From Patulibacter sp. (lineage in GTDB: Bacteria; Actinomycetota; Thermoleophilia; Solirubrobacterales; Solirubrobacteraceae): 49,802 nt of DNA. This document shows, piece after piece, positions 24,159 through 32,700 of the stretch. The stretch lies in assembly GCF_030655195.1 (NCBI RefSeq), contig NZ_JAURWA010000172.1:1-49802 (forward strand), in the 5' to 3' direction. How positions within the stretch are numbered: position 1 is the first letter of the stretch; every line of letters begins with the position of its first letter. Both the position numbers and the translations under genes were made by a program. The notes below the pieces were generated by a model. That model was not told the origin of the DNA and ran no database searches. It was given only the letters and a program-made list of their open reading frames with translations.

Positions 24159-25979
24159 TCAGCGCCGGGGCGTCACCACCGCGGCGGACCCGCCGCCGCG
24201 TCGCGTCGGCTCAGCGACCGCCTGCCAGGCGCCGCCGGAGGCCCGCTCCAGGGCGGCCACGGCGCCGATCTCGGGGTCGGGCGAGAGCGTCGGCGGCGCC
24301 TCGACGAAGCGGTGGCCGATCGCCTCCAGCGGTCCCCGCAGCGGGGAGGTCAGGAAGGCCGGCTCGGCCTCCGTGGTGGCCGCGTTGCGCTGCGAGAGCC
24401 GCGGCGCCTCGACGGCCTGCGGCAGGCTCATCCCGCCGTCGAGGCGGTTCAGCAGCGTCTGCAGCACGGTCGTGATGATCGTCGCGCCCCCGGGGCTGCC
24501 GATGGCGAGGAACGGCCGACCGCCCTTCAGGACGATCGTCGGGCTCATCGAACTGCGGGGCCGCTTGCCGGGGCCCGGCAGGTTGGGGTCGGTCTCGGCG
24601 GTCAGTCCGGGGCCGGGCTCGGCGTCGAAGTCGGTCAGCTCGTTGTTGAGCAGGAACCCGCGGCCCGGCACGACGATGCCGCTGCCGCCGGTCTGCTCGA
24701 TCGTCAGCGTGTAGGAGACGACGTTGCCCCAGCGGTCCGACGCGACGAGGTGCGTGGTCGACTCGCCCTCGCGGTCCGACGCGCCGCCCTGCGGGGCGAC
24801 CGAGCCGCACGTGGGGTTCGACGGATCCCCGGCGGTCGCGGGGTTCGCCAACGACGCGGTGGGGGAGACGAGGCAGGCGCGGCTGCGGGCGAACGGCTTC
24901 GAGATCAGACGACCGCGCGGCACGACCTCGCGGGTGTCGTCGCCGACCCAGCGGTTGCGGTCCGCGAAGGCCAGTCGGCTGGCCTCGAGGTAGCGGTGCA
25001 GCCGCTGCGTCTCGTCGGCGGCGGCGGTGCCGAGCGCCTCGACGATGTTCAGCGCCTCGGCGACCGCGATGCCGCCGGAGGACGAGGGCGGCATGCCGAG
25101 CACGTCGAGGCCGCGGAAGGTGCTGCGCACCGCGCCGCGCCGGCGGACGTCGTAGTCCCGCAGGTCCTTCGTGGTCATCAGTCCCTTGGGCACGGGTGCG
25201 CCGCGGGTCTCCGGGCTGCGCGAGGTCCGGACCACGTCGCGTCCGAGGGCGCCGCGGTAGAGCGCGGAGGTGCCCTCCTTCGCCAGCAGCCGGTAGGTGT
25301 CGGCCAGGTCGGGGTTGCGCATGGTCGCGCCGACCGGCGCGGGCCGACCGCCGGGGAGGAACAGCTTGCGGGTGGCGGGAAACCGGGAGAACCGCTCGCG
25401 GTTCTGCTGCGTCTGGTCGCGGAACGTCTTGTCGACCCGGAACCCGCGGGCGGCGAGCGCCGCGGCGGGTCCGAGGTTGCTCGCGAGGGTCTGGCGGCCG
25501 TATCGGCGTGTGGCCTCGGACCACAGCGCCGGGGTGCCGGGGACGCCGACCGAGAGGCCGCTGGTGACGAGATCGTCGAACGGCCGGGCCTCGCCGGTGG
25601 CGGGGTCGACGAAGGAGTCCGCGCGCATCCGGCCCGGCGCGGTCTCGCGCCCGTCGATGGTCACCGCCCGCCGGCGCTTCGCGTCCCAGAGCACCATGTA
25701 GCCCCCGCCGCCGATGCCGGCGGAGTACGGCTCGGTCACGCCGAGCGCCGCAGCGGTGGCCACGGCGGCGTCGACGGCGTTGCCGCCACGGCGGAGGGTG
25801 CGGATGCCGGCCTGCGTGGCCTCGCGGTCGACGGAAGCGACGGCGCCGCCGGTGCCCAGGGCGACCGCGGGCTCGTCGGCGTGGGCGGCCGGGGCCAGGG
25901 CGAGGAGGGCGAGCAGCGCCCCGGCGGCCAGCGGGGGACCGGCGGTGCGGGGACGGAGGGGCGTGAGGCGGGGGACCAT
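24159..25979 (-). CDS. ggt: Gamma-glutamyltransferase, secreted
   Basis: A 606-residue GGT proenzyme that hydrolyses or transfers the gamma-glutamyl group of glutathione and related peptides outside the cell. A signal peptide (LLALLALAPAAHA) precedes the large subunit. The substrate-binding DGRETAP arginine (Arg111), the autoprocessing nucleophile in ESTTHLVASDRWGNVVSYT (Thr408) and the GSPGGATIITTVLQTL motif are conserved, so self-cleavage into two chains is expected. The start ATG at 25979 follows the purine-rich AAGGAATGGAGG. No glutathione synthesis gene is near; a role in peptide or amino acid recycling is likely. Confidence 0.94.
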   Translation of the reverse strand: MVPRLTPLRPRTAGPPLAAGALLALLALAPAAHADEPAVALGTGGAVASVDREATQAGIRTLRRGGNAVDAAVATAAALGVTEPYSAGIGGGGYMVLWDAKRRRAVTIDGRETAPGRMRADSFVDPATGEARPFDDLVTSGLSVGVPGTPALWSEATRRYGRQTLASNLGPAAALAARGFRVDKTFRDQTQQNRERFSRFPATRKLFLPGGRPAPVGATMRNPDLADTYRLLAKEGTSALYRGALGRDVVRTSRSPETRGAPVPKGLMTTKDLRDYDVRRRGAVRSTFRGLDVLGMPPSSSGGIAVAEALNIVEALGTAAADETQRLHRYLEASRLAFADRNRWVGDDTREVVPRGRLISKPFARSRACLVSPTASLANPATAGDPSNPTCGSVAPQGGASDREGESTTHLVASDRWGNVVSYTLTIEQTGGSGIVVPGRGFLLNNELTDFDAEPGPGLTAETDPNLPGPGKRPRSSMSPTIVLKGGRPFLAIGSPGGATIITTVLQTLLNRLDGGMSLPQAVEAPRLSQRNAATTEAEPAFLTSPLRGPLEAIGHRFVEAPPTLSPDPEIGAVAALERASGGAWQAVAEPTRRGGGSAAVVTPRR

Positions 25980-26149
25980 CCTCCATTCCTTCCACGTCGG
26001 GCGCCTGCGCGCAAGGTGCGGGTGCACCGGTCGGTCGCGGCGGACCGGTGCCGGTGACCGACCGCGACGGAGGGCGCGGTGCGCGGGGGAGGGTGCGTGG
26101 GGGTGACCGCGGGGCACGCGGCCGGGCGGCGGTGCGAGGCTCCCGGGCC

Positions 26150-26410
26150 ATGACCGACGAGCGCCAGGACGTCCTCACCGCCTTCGTGTCGTACGCGACG
26201 GAGTACGGCGAGGGGGCGTTCGCCGACGCGGTGGCGGCCGCGGCCCCGCGGCTGGAGGACGTCGCCAACGGCACGGTCGTCGTCCTCTCCCCGCCGGACG
26301 TCCAGGCCCGGAAGCTCCTGCTCGAGGCCCAGAACCGCCGCAACCTCGACGACGCGGTCGAGCTGGCGAAGGCCGCGGGCTGGCGGATCGACCCGCCCCG
26401 GCAGGGGTAG
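26150..26410 (+). CDS. Small conserved-looking protein of unknown function
   Basis: An 86-residue protein, not recognised. It is mixed alpha/beta: MTDERQDVLTAFVSYATEYGEG is helical, GTVVVLSPPDVQARKLLLEAQNRRNLDDAVELAKAAGW looks like a strand-helix-helix unit. There is no membrane segment or signal. Codon third positions are strongly GC, which supports coding. A weak -10 (GAGGCT) lies 9 bp upstream. It is convergent with, and only 5 bp from, the end of the cyclase operon. Confidence 0.65.
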   Translation: MTDERQDVLTAFVSYATEYGEGAFADAVAAAAPRLEDVANGTVVVLSPPDVQARKLLLEAQNRRNLDDAVELAKAAGWRIDPPRQG

Positions 26411-26415
26411 CGCGC

Positions 26416-26724
26416 TCAGCCCTCGGCGGTGTCGTCGTGGACGAGACCCGCGAGCGTCTCCTCCGCCACGACCTGGGCGTCGTCGCCGTCGATGGTGCGG
26501 ATGGCGATCGCCCCGTCGGCCTCGACCGGCGTCTTCGTCGCGATCGTCGACAGCGCCCCGATCGCCGCGTCGAGCCCGAGGAACTCCGCCCACCGGCGCG
26601 AGAGTGCGCGGTAGCGGGCGCGCTCCTCGTCGTCCAGCGCCGACCACTCCGAGCCGTAGGCGGCCGCCGCGGTCCGCGCGGCCCGCTCGACGGCCTTGGC
26701 GAGGAGCTCGTGCTGGGTGCTCAT
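26416..26724 (-). CDS. Small unknown protein, last gene of cyclase operon
   Basis: A 102-residue soluble protein, not recognised. The first half is helical (AVERAARTAAAAYG, ALDDEERARYRALSRRWAEFLG), the second beta-rich and acidic (AIAIRTIDGDDAQVVAEETLAGL). Its ATG at 26724 overlaps the stop of the preceding gene by 4 bp (ATGA), so the two are coupled. The role is unknown; it may be a partner of the 123-residue protein. Confidence 0.7.
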   Translation of the reverse strand: MSTQHELLAKAVERAARTAAAAYGSEWSALDDEERARYRALSRRWAEFLGLDAAIGALSTIATKTPVEADGAIAIRTIDGDDAQVVAEETLAGLVHDDTAEG

Positions 26725-27092
26725 GCGCGCGGGGCCCCGTCGTCGGCGCCGCGATCGGCCGGGACGTCCGCCGGGTCGACGCCGAAGTCCTCGGGTCGCA
26801 GCCCGGACGGCGCACCGATCGTGTCGGGGTCCACGGCGCCGGCGACCGGGCCCGGGTCGCCCTCGGGGCGGTCGGCCATCGTGCGGTAGACCAGCGTCTC
26901 CGGATCGTCCGCGCCGTCGACGGCGTAGAGCAGGTGGTCGGCGCAGTCGGGTCGCTCGATCCACAGGCGGGCGAAGAACGACTCGTCCGGTCCGGGCACC
27001 TGGACGTAGGGGAGCCGGTGCGCCAGCCGGTGGGTCTCGCCGTCGAGCGGTCCGCCGACGAAGCGCGCGTTGATCGGTTCGGGCTGGATCAC
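26721..27092 (-). CDS. Unknown 123-residue protein in cyclase operon
   Basis: It starts with GTG at 27092. The N-terminal segment INARFVGGPLDGETHRL has the 'FxGGPxDGxxxxL' form seen in many actinobacterial and phage small proteins of unknown function; then FFARLWIERPDCADHLLYAVDG is beta-rich, and the tail is acidic and probably disordered. It lies 51 bp after the CHASE2 cyclase and overlaps the next gene by 4 bp. No catalytic motif is visible. Confidence 0.7.
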   Translation of the reverse strand: MIQPEPINARFVGGPLDGETHRLAHRLPYVQVPGPDESFFARLWIERPDCADHLLYAVDGADDPETLVYRTMADRPEGDPGPVAGAVDPDTIGAPSGLRPEDFGVDPADVPADRGADDGAPRA

Positions 27093-27143
27093 GCCCCGGA
27101 TCGTGCCACGGCCGCCCTCGCCCCGCCGCCGTGGCCCGCCGCC

Positions 27144-28979
27144 TCACCCCGCCGCCCACACCTCGACGGTCCCGACCCGGCCGCGCAGGGCGACCGGGCC
27201 CAGCGGCTGCAGGCCCGTGGCGTCCGGCAGCCGCTCGACGGTGCCGGCGGCCACGAGGATCGCCCGGCCGTGGTCCTTGGTCAGCCCCTCCAGGCGGGCG
27301 GAGACGTTGGCGGCGTCGCCGATGGCGGTGTACTCCATGCGGCGCTCCGAGCCGACGTTGCCGGCCATCACCGGCCCGGACGCGAGACCGACACCGAGGC
27401 GCAGCTCGCGCTCCACCCCGTCGGCCCGCAGGAGCGCGTGGCACCGATCGAGCGCCGGGCCGGCCATCTCGCGGGCGCAGGCCACGGCCCGGTCCGCGTG
27501 GTCGGGCTGCTCCAGCGGCGCGCCGAAGACCGCCATCAGCCCGTCGCCGCGGTAGCCGACGAGCGTCCCGCCGTGCCCGTCCACGCAGTCGCCCATCGCG
27601 CCGAGGAAGCGGTTCAGGACGGCGATCCCGCGCTCCGGCTCGAGGTCCTCGAGCAGGGCGGTCGAACCTCGCAGGTCGCAGAAGAGGATCGTCGCGTCGA
27701 CCCGGACGCCCCCGAGCCGGACCTCGGCGTCGGTGTGGGCGAGGACGTCGTCGACGACGTCGTGGCTGACGAACCGGGCGAAGATCTCGCGGGTCCGTCG
27801 GCGCTCGCCCGCCTCGAACGCGGACCCCGCCGCCACCGCACCGAGCGTGCCGAGGCCGAGGGCGACCAGCGGCTCGGCCACCGGCACGACCCGGTCCAGG
27901 AGGAACGCGACCCAGGCGATGCCGAGCAGCACCGCAGTCCCGGCGGCCGCGGCCAGCAGGGTCCCGAAGCTCCGGCCCCGGCGGGCGGCGAGCGCGGGGC
28001 CGACGGCGGCGAGGGCCGTCAGCAGCAGGCCGAGCGGCCAGGCGCTCTCCCGCAGCGGCACGCCGCGCAGCACCGTGGCGATCGCGTTGGCCTGGATCTC
28101 TGGGCCCGACAGCGGCGCCCCGCCGTCCATCGGGGTCGACCGCACGTCCTTCAGCGACGGAGCCGTCGCGCCGACCACGACGATCCGGCCGCGCAGCCGC
28201 GAGGCCGCGACCGCCCCGTCCATCACGTCGGAGAACGAGTAGGTGGGGATGGCGCGGTCGCCGCCGACCCAGTCGACGAGCGCCTCGCCGTCGTCGTCGA
28301 ACCGCGACCGGTCGACGCGGCGTCCCGTGGCCCGTTCGGCGACCGCGACCGGGAAGCCCGTCAGCCGGGCGGTGACGGCGGCGAACCGCCGGAGCACCCC
28401 GTCGCCGTCGAGCACCACGCCGACGTGGCCGACGCGCACGCCGATCTCGCGTTGCAGCTCGGCCCCGCCCAGGACCGCGGTGTCGCCCCGGTCGTCCGTC
28501 GCGAACCCGGCCAGGACGATGCGCGGGACCGCGGCGACCGCCTCGATCAGCGCGTTGTCGTCCGCCGTGGTCGTCTGCTCGGTGAACTCGACGTCGTAGG
28601 CGACGGCCCGCGCCCCGGCCTCGCGCAGCCGGTCGAGCACCCGGGCGTGGAAACGTCGCGAGAACGGGAACCGCTCGCCCACCCGTCGCAGCGTGCGGTC
28701 GTCGATCCCGACCACGGCGATCGGCACGGGGCCGATCCGGTCGCGGTCGGTGCCCCGGAGCTCGAAGCGGGCGTCGACCGTCGATCGCTCGAGATCGGTG
28801 AGGGCGCCGAGTGCCCCGAGGGCGACGGCGACCACGGCGGACACGACGGCCACGGCGGCGAGGATCCGTCGGCGCTCGGGGGCGGTGTGGTCCCCGGAGC
28901 GACGCGGCCGTCCGCGGACCGCACCCGCCGGGGCGCCCGCGCGCCACCGGTCGCGGCCCGGCCGCCGCACCTGGCTCAC
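27144..28979 (-). CDS. CHASE2-domain class III nucleotide cyclase
   Basis: A 611-residue membrane sensor. One N-terminal helix (about 38-60) leads to an extracellular CHASE2 domain (about 62-310; VPIAVVGIDDRTLRRVG, FPFSRRFHARVLDRLREAGARAVAYDVEF, GRIVVVGATAPSLKD). Two or three helices follow (about 312-385), then HDVVDDVLAH and a class III cyclase domain (about 425-605). Metal-binding aspartates are Asp435 (FCDLRGS) and Asp479 (YRGDGLMAVFGAP), and TAIGDAANVSARLE gives the transition-state Asn558/Arg562 pair. The usual adenine-selecting lysine four residues before Asp479 is Gly475, so the nucleotide made is uncertain. Its GTG overlaps the end of the FecR-type gene (GTGA). Confidence 0.93.
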   Translation of the reverse strand: MSQVRRPGRDRWRAGAPAGAVRGRPRRSGDHTAPERRRILAAVAVVSAVVAVALGALGALTDLERSTVDARFELRGTDRDRIGPVPIAVVGIDDRTLRRVGERFPFSRRFHARVLDRLREAGARAVAYDVEFTEQTTTADDNALIEAVAAVPRIVLAGFATDDRGDTAVLGGAELQREIGVRVGHVGVVLDGDGVLRRFAAVTARLTGFPVAVAERATGRRVDRSRFDDDGEALVDWVGGDRAIPTYSFSDVMDGAVAASRLRGRIVVVGATAPSLKDVRSTPMDGGAPLSGPEIQANAIATVLRGVPLRESAWPLGLLLTALAAVGPALAARRGRSFGTLLAAAAGTAVLLGIAWVAFLLDRVVPVAEPLVALGLGTLGAVAAGSAFEAGERRRTREIFARFVSHDVVDDVLAHTDAEVRLGGVRVDATILFCDLRGSTALLEDLEPERGIAVLNRFLGAMGDCVDGHGGTLVGYRGDGLMAVFGAPLEQPDHADRAVACAREMAGPALDRCHALLRADGVERELRLGVGLASGPVMAGNVGSERRMEYTAIGDAANVSARLEGLTKDHGRAILVAAGTVERLPDATGLQPLGPVALRGRVGTVEVWAAG

Positions 28980-30691
28980 CGCCGCCGACGCGGACCGGGC
29001 GCGACGTACTGCGCGCCGTCGGTCAGGGTCACCCGGCGACCCGTGACCCGGTCGCGCACGCCGACGATGCCCTCGAACACGCGCACGCGGGTCGTCCGGT
29101 CACAGCGGTCCTCGACGAGCCAGCGGGTGCCGCGGACCGACGCGGTGGCCCGCGACCCGCGGGTGCGGAAGTCGCCCTTGCCGTCGCCCCAGAGCCGGCG
29201 CCCGACCTTCGGCCTCTTCCGGCCCTTCCTCTTCGCGGCGCGCGTCAGGGCCTGCGCGCCCGCCCCCGCTCTCGGAGTCGTCGTCCCCCTGCCCGGTGCG
29301 CCCGACCCGCAGGCGAGCCTGCCCGTCAGCCGCACCTCGGTCGCCGCGCCCGCGACCCGGGCCTGGTGCACGACGAAGCGGCCGTCCCAGAAGATTGCCG
29401 TGCGGGTGATCCCGCTGCCCGGCGCGGTCTCGGCGGTGAGCCGCACGCGGCCCTTCGTCGCGTCGACCTCGGTGCCGTCGGGGATCAGCGCGCCGCCGGC
29501 CTCCAGCGGCTCGTAGGCGCCGCGACCGGGCCGCCGGACGCGGACGCTGCCGCTGACCACCTCGACGATCACCGTGCGACCGGCGACCGCGGACAGGGCG
29601 GGAGGAACGGCCTGCGGCGGCGGCTGCTCGGCGGCCGAGCGGAGCGTGTCGACCCGGCCGATCCGCCCGCCGGCCCGGGAGTAGCGCAGGTCGCCGTCGG
29701 CCCCGCGGACGAGCTCGACCGGGCCTCCCTGCGGATCGGGCAGCTCGTAGCGCGTGACCTGCCCTGCGTCGGTGATGCGGCCCAGGGCGTCGCGCGTCCC
29801 GCCGCTCTCGACGAACCAGAGGGCGCCGTCGGGGGCGGCGGCGACGTCGCCGGGGACGCCCACGCCGGCGGGCAGCGGCATCTCGACCACGAGCCCGTTG
29901 CCACCGATCCGCCCGATCGTGCGGGTGCCCGGCACGCTGAACCAGATCCGCCCGTCGGGGCCGGTGCTCAGCCGCGACGGGGTGCTCCCGGGGGTCGGGA
30001 CGACGACCTCGGTGATCGTCGGGCCCTGGGGGTCGGGCACCGCGCGTCCCAGTCGGCCGGTCCCCGGCTCGGTGAACCACAGGGCGCCGTCCTGCCCCAG
30101 CTCGATGTCGTCGGGGGCGCTGCCGGCGGGCAGGGCGTAGACCGAGATCACCCCGCGAGCCGTGCCGGCGGCGACCTGCGCGTCGCTCGGGGCCGTGATC
30201 CGCCCCACGAAGTCCTGTCCGGGCACCGTGAACCACATCGCGCCGTCGGGACCGGCCGTGATGCCCGTTGCCCCGGCGACCGTCCGTTGCGAGTACCGGC
30301 TGACCTGCCCCTCGGGGGTGATCCGCCCGAAGCCGCCCTGCGTCGCGGTGAACCAGAGGGCACCGTCGGGGCCCAGGGCGATCCGGCCCGGGGTGAGCGC
30401 CGTCGGCGGGCGGCCGGTCGGGCTCGGTACGGCGGCGGCGAAGCCCTCGAACGCGTTCGTCGGACCGAGTCGCCCGATCCGGCCGTCGGCGGGGTCGGTG
30501 AACCACACCGACCCGTCGGGCGTGGCCGTCATGCCCGACGGGGCGGCGCCCGGCGTCGGGTCGGTCGCCTCCGTCGTGACGACCGCCCCGGCGACGGAGG
30601 GCAGCAGCAGGGAGAGGAGCACGGCGAGGGCGACCGTCGCGACCGATGGCCCGGTCCGGCCACCGACGCCCGCCCGCCGCGCGACCGTCAT
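28976..30691 (-). CDS. Secreted Vgb-like beta-propeller fused to FecR-like domain
   Basis: A 571-residue exported protein (signal VALAVLLSLLLPSVAGA). Residues of about 50-370 hold seven repeats of the virginiamycin B lyase type (PDGSVWFTDPADGRIGRL, PDGALWFTATQGGFGRIT, PDGAMWFTVPGQ, QDGALWFTEPGTGRLGR, PDGRIWFSVPGTRTIGRI, PDGALWFVES, ADGDLRYSRAGGRIGRV), fitting a seven-bladed propeller. Residues of about 390-570 look FecR-like: VEVVSGSVRVRRPG, GALIPDGTEVDATKGRVRLTAE, RTAIFWDG and VRGTRWLVEDRC. Antibiotic lyase activity is unlikely; ligand sensing is more plausible. It overlaps crp upstream and the cyclase downstream, each by 4 bp. Confidence 0.85.
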   Translation of the reverse strand: MTVARRAGVGGRTGPSVATVALAVLLSLLLPSVAGAVVTTEATDPTPGAAPSGMTATPDGSVWFTDPADGRIGRLGPTNAFEGFAAAVPSPTGRPPTALTPGRIALGPDGALWFTATQGGFGRITPEGQVSRYSQRTVAGATGITAGPDGAMWFTVPGQDFVGRITAPSDAQVAAGTARGVISVYALPAGSAPDDIELGQDGALWFTEPGTGRLGRAVPDPQGPTITEVVVPTPGSTPSRLSTGPDGRIWFSVPGTRTIGRIGGNGLVVEMPLPAGVGVPGDVAAAPDGALWFVESGGTRDALGRITDAGQVTRYELPDPQGGPVELVRGADGDLRYSRAGGRIGRVDTLRSAAEQPPPQAVPPALSAVAGRTVIVEVVSGSVRVRRPGRGAYEPLEAGGALIPDGTEVDATKGRVRLTAETAPGSGITRTAIFWDGRFVVHQARVAGAATEVRLTGRLACGSGAPGRGTTTPRAGAGAQALTRAAKRKGRKRPKVGRRLWGDGKGDFRTRGSRATASVRGTRWLVEDRCDRTTRVRVFEGIVGVRDRVTGRRVTLTDGAQYVAPGPRRRR

Positions 30692-31395
30692 CCGCCGGCC
30701 CGCCGGCGCAGGGCCTCGGGGTCGTGGCAGACGATGCTGCGCCGGGCCGTCGTGACCCACCCCAGCTCGCGCATCTGGGCCAGCGCCCGGGCGGTCGACT
30801 CGCGGGAGGCCCCGACCCATCCGGCGAGGTCCTCCTGCGTCAGCGGCAGGTCGATGCGCGTGCCGCCGCCATCCGCCTCGGGCACCCCGAACCGCTCGCA
30901 CAGCTCGCCGATCCGCACGCAGAGCCGCCCGACGACGTCGTGGGCGGCGTGCTCGACGCGCTTGCCGTCGGCGTCGCGCAGGCGCTCGGCCAGGGTGCGC
31001 ATGACGTACCGCGCGGCGTCCGGGACCGTGGTGACGTAGGTCAGGAAGTCGGCCGGGGCGATCGCGAGGGTCTCGACGGCGTCCAGCGCGGTCATCGTCG
31101 CCGAGCGGACCTGCCCGTCGATCGCCGACTGCTCGCCGATCAGGTCGCCCGGCCCGCGCAGCGCCAGCAGGACGTCGCGGCCCTCCGGGGTCAGCCGGGT
31201 CAGCTTGACGTGGCCCGTCGTCACCACGAAGACGCGGTCGCCGACCTGCCCGGCGTGCGCGAGCGCGGAGCCGCGGGGGAAGCGGCGCGGCGTCGCGCGG
31301 CGCCGGAGCTCGCGACGCTGGTCCTCCTGCAGCGCGTCGAGGAACGTGTCGCCGGGCGCCGCGGGGGCTGAACGACTGTCGGACACGGAGCTCAC
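30688..31395 (-). CDS. Crp/Fnr-family regulator with cNMP-binding signature
   Basis: A 235-residue regulator. The cyclic-nucleotide fold (about 20-140) carries the phosphate-binding cassette LIGEQSAIDGQVRSATM, with the Glu and the Arg-Ser that contact cAMP in E. coli CRP conserved. The C-terminal winged helix includes LTQEDLAGWVGASRESTARALAQMRELGWV. There are no Fnr-type cysteine clusters. The start is the GTG at 31395, with TACGCT 8 bp upstream. As the first gene of an operon that also encodes a cyclase, it is the likely receptor for the nucleotide made by it. Confidence 0.93.
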   Translation of the reverse strand: MSSVSDSRSAPAAPGDTFLDALQEDQRRELRRRATPRRFPRGSALAHAGQVGDRVFVVTTGHVKLTRLTPEGRDVLLALRGPGDLIGEQSAIDGQVRSATMTALDAVETLAIAPADFLTYVTTVPDAARYVMRTLAERLRDADGKRVEHAAHDVVGRLCVRIGELCERFGVPEADGGGTRIDLPLTQEDLAGWVGASRESTARALAQMRELGWVTTARRSIVCHDPEALRRRAGG

Positions 31396-31403
31396 GGGCG
31401 CTC

Positions 31404-31409
31404 AGCGTA
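31404..31409 (-). promoter_or_regulatory. -10 hexamer TACGCT of the crp operon
   Basis: TACGCT on the minus strand ends 8 bp before the GTG at 31395. It should drive the five-gene signalling operon. Confidence 0.5.
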
Positions 31410-31454
31410 CCGCGCAGACCGGCGTGCCGACGGGCTTTTCGACACCATGGTCGG

Positions 31455-32630
31455 GTGCGCCCCTCGTCCCGCTCCGCCGTGCCGCCGTTCGCGGTCATGG
31501 ACATCCTCGACGCCGTCCAGCGCCGGCGCGACGCGGGGCTCGACGTCTTCTCGCTCTGCGCCGGCGAGCCCGGTGGCGGCGCCCCGACCGACGTGCGCGA
31601 GCACGCGGCCGCGCTGCTGCAGGCCGGCGAGCCCCTGGGTTACACGCCCGCCCTGGGGCTGCCCGTCCTGCGCCGCGCGATCGCCGGGCACTACCGCCGC
31701 TGGTACGACCTCGAGGTCGACCCGGGCCGGGTGGCGATCACCACCGGGTCCTCCGGCGCGTTCGTCCTGGCGTTCCTGGCCGCGTTCGGGCCCGGCGACC
31801 GGGTCGCGCTCGCGCGGCCGGGCTACCCGGCGTACCGCAACATCCTCACCGCCCTGGGCTGCGAGGTCGTCGAGCTGGAGTGCGGCGCGGGGGAGCGCTA
31901 CCAGCCGACGCCGGAGCTCCTCGACGCCGCGGTCGGCGCCGGCGGGCCGCTGGCGGGCGTCGTCCTGGCCTCGCCCGCCAACCCGACGGGCACGATGGTC
32001 GACGGCCCGGAGCTGGCGGCGCTCTGCGCCTGGTGCGCGGAGCACGACACGCGGCTGGTCAGCGACGAGATCTACCACGGGATCGTCGCCGGCGACCGCG
32101 AGCAGGCGTGCGCGTGGAGCCACGACGACCGGACGATCGTGGTCTCGTCGTTCTCGAAGTACTGGGGGATGACGGGCTGGCGGCTGGGCTGGGCGCTCCT
32201 GCCCGAGGAGCTCGCGGGGCCGGTCGACGCGCTGGCGGGCAACCTGGCGCTGTGCCCGCCGACCCTGTCGCAGCACGCGGCGGTCCGGGCGTTCTCGGAG
32301 CGCTCCTACGCCGAGGCGGACGCGGCCGCCGCCGGGTACCGGGCGCACCGCGAGCTGCTGCTCGAGCGCCTGCCCGCGCTGGGCTGGGGCGCCACCGCGC
32401 CGGCGGACGGGGCGTTCTACCTCTACGCGGACGTCGCCGACCGGATCCGCGAGGCGGGCGACCGGGACGCGGTGGCGTGGTGCGCGCGGCTCCTGGACCA
32501 GACCGGGGTCGCATTGACGCCGGGCGCGGACTTCGACGCCGTCGACGGGGTGGGCTGGGTGCGGCTGTCCTACGCGACCGACACCGCGACGCTGCGAGCC
32601 GGCCTGGAGCGGCTTTCGGCCTGGAGCTGA
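31455..32630 (+). CDS. Class I/II aminotransferase (aspartate aminotransferase-like)
   Basis: A 391-residue fold-type I aminotransferase. It opens with VPPFAVMDILDAVQRRR and DVFSLCAGEPGGGAP, the phrase typical of the AspC-like subgroup. PLP contacts are TTGSSGAF, ARPGYPAYRN, SPANPTGTMV, SDEIYHGI and the Schiff-base lysine in SSFSKYWGMTGWRLGW; the substrate-carboxylate arginine is in WVRLSYATD. The start is the GTG at 31455, which keeps the conserved PPF segment; the ATG at 31497 would lose it. It is divergent from the crp operon. The amino acid used is not determined. Confidence 0.91.
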   Translation: MRPSSRSAVPPFAVMDILDAVQRRRDAGLDVFSLCAGEPGGGAPTDVREHAAALLQAGEPLGYTPALGLPVLRRAIAGHYRRWYDLEVDPGRVAITTGSSGAFVLAFLAAFGPGDRVALARPGYPAYRNILTALGCEVVELECGAGERYQPTPELLDAAVGAGGPLAGVVLASPANPTGTMVDGPELAALCAWCAEHDTRLVSDEIYHGIVAGDREQACAWSHDDRTIVVSSFSKYWGMTGWRLGWALLPEELAGPVDALAGNLALCPPTLSQHAAVRAFSERSYAEADAAAAGYRAHRELLLERLPALGWGATAPADGAFYLYADVADRIREAGDRDAVAWCARLLDQTGVALTPGADFDAVDGVGWVRLSYATDTATLRAGLERLSAWS

Positions 32631-32641
32631 GCGGCCGGGCG

Positions 32642-32661
32642 GCCGGGCGGGGCGGCCCGGC
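32642..32661. terminator. Hairpin between aminotransferase and DUF4272 gene
   Basis: A 7-bp GCCGGGC/GCCCGGC stem with a 6-nt loop, 12 bp after the aminotransferase stop, between convergent genes. Confidence 0.5.
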
Positions 32662-32700
32662 GCGACGAGCGGCGGCCGACGCGGTCGACCGTCCGGGCCC

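Noticed and set aside
28976..30691. Virginiamycin B lyase (antibiotic resistance)
   Set aside because: The propeller repeats match, but the protein is exported, fused to a FecR-like domain and in a cyclase operon; the lyase role has no support.
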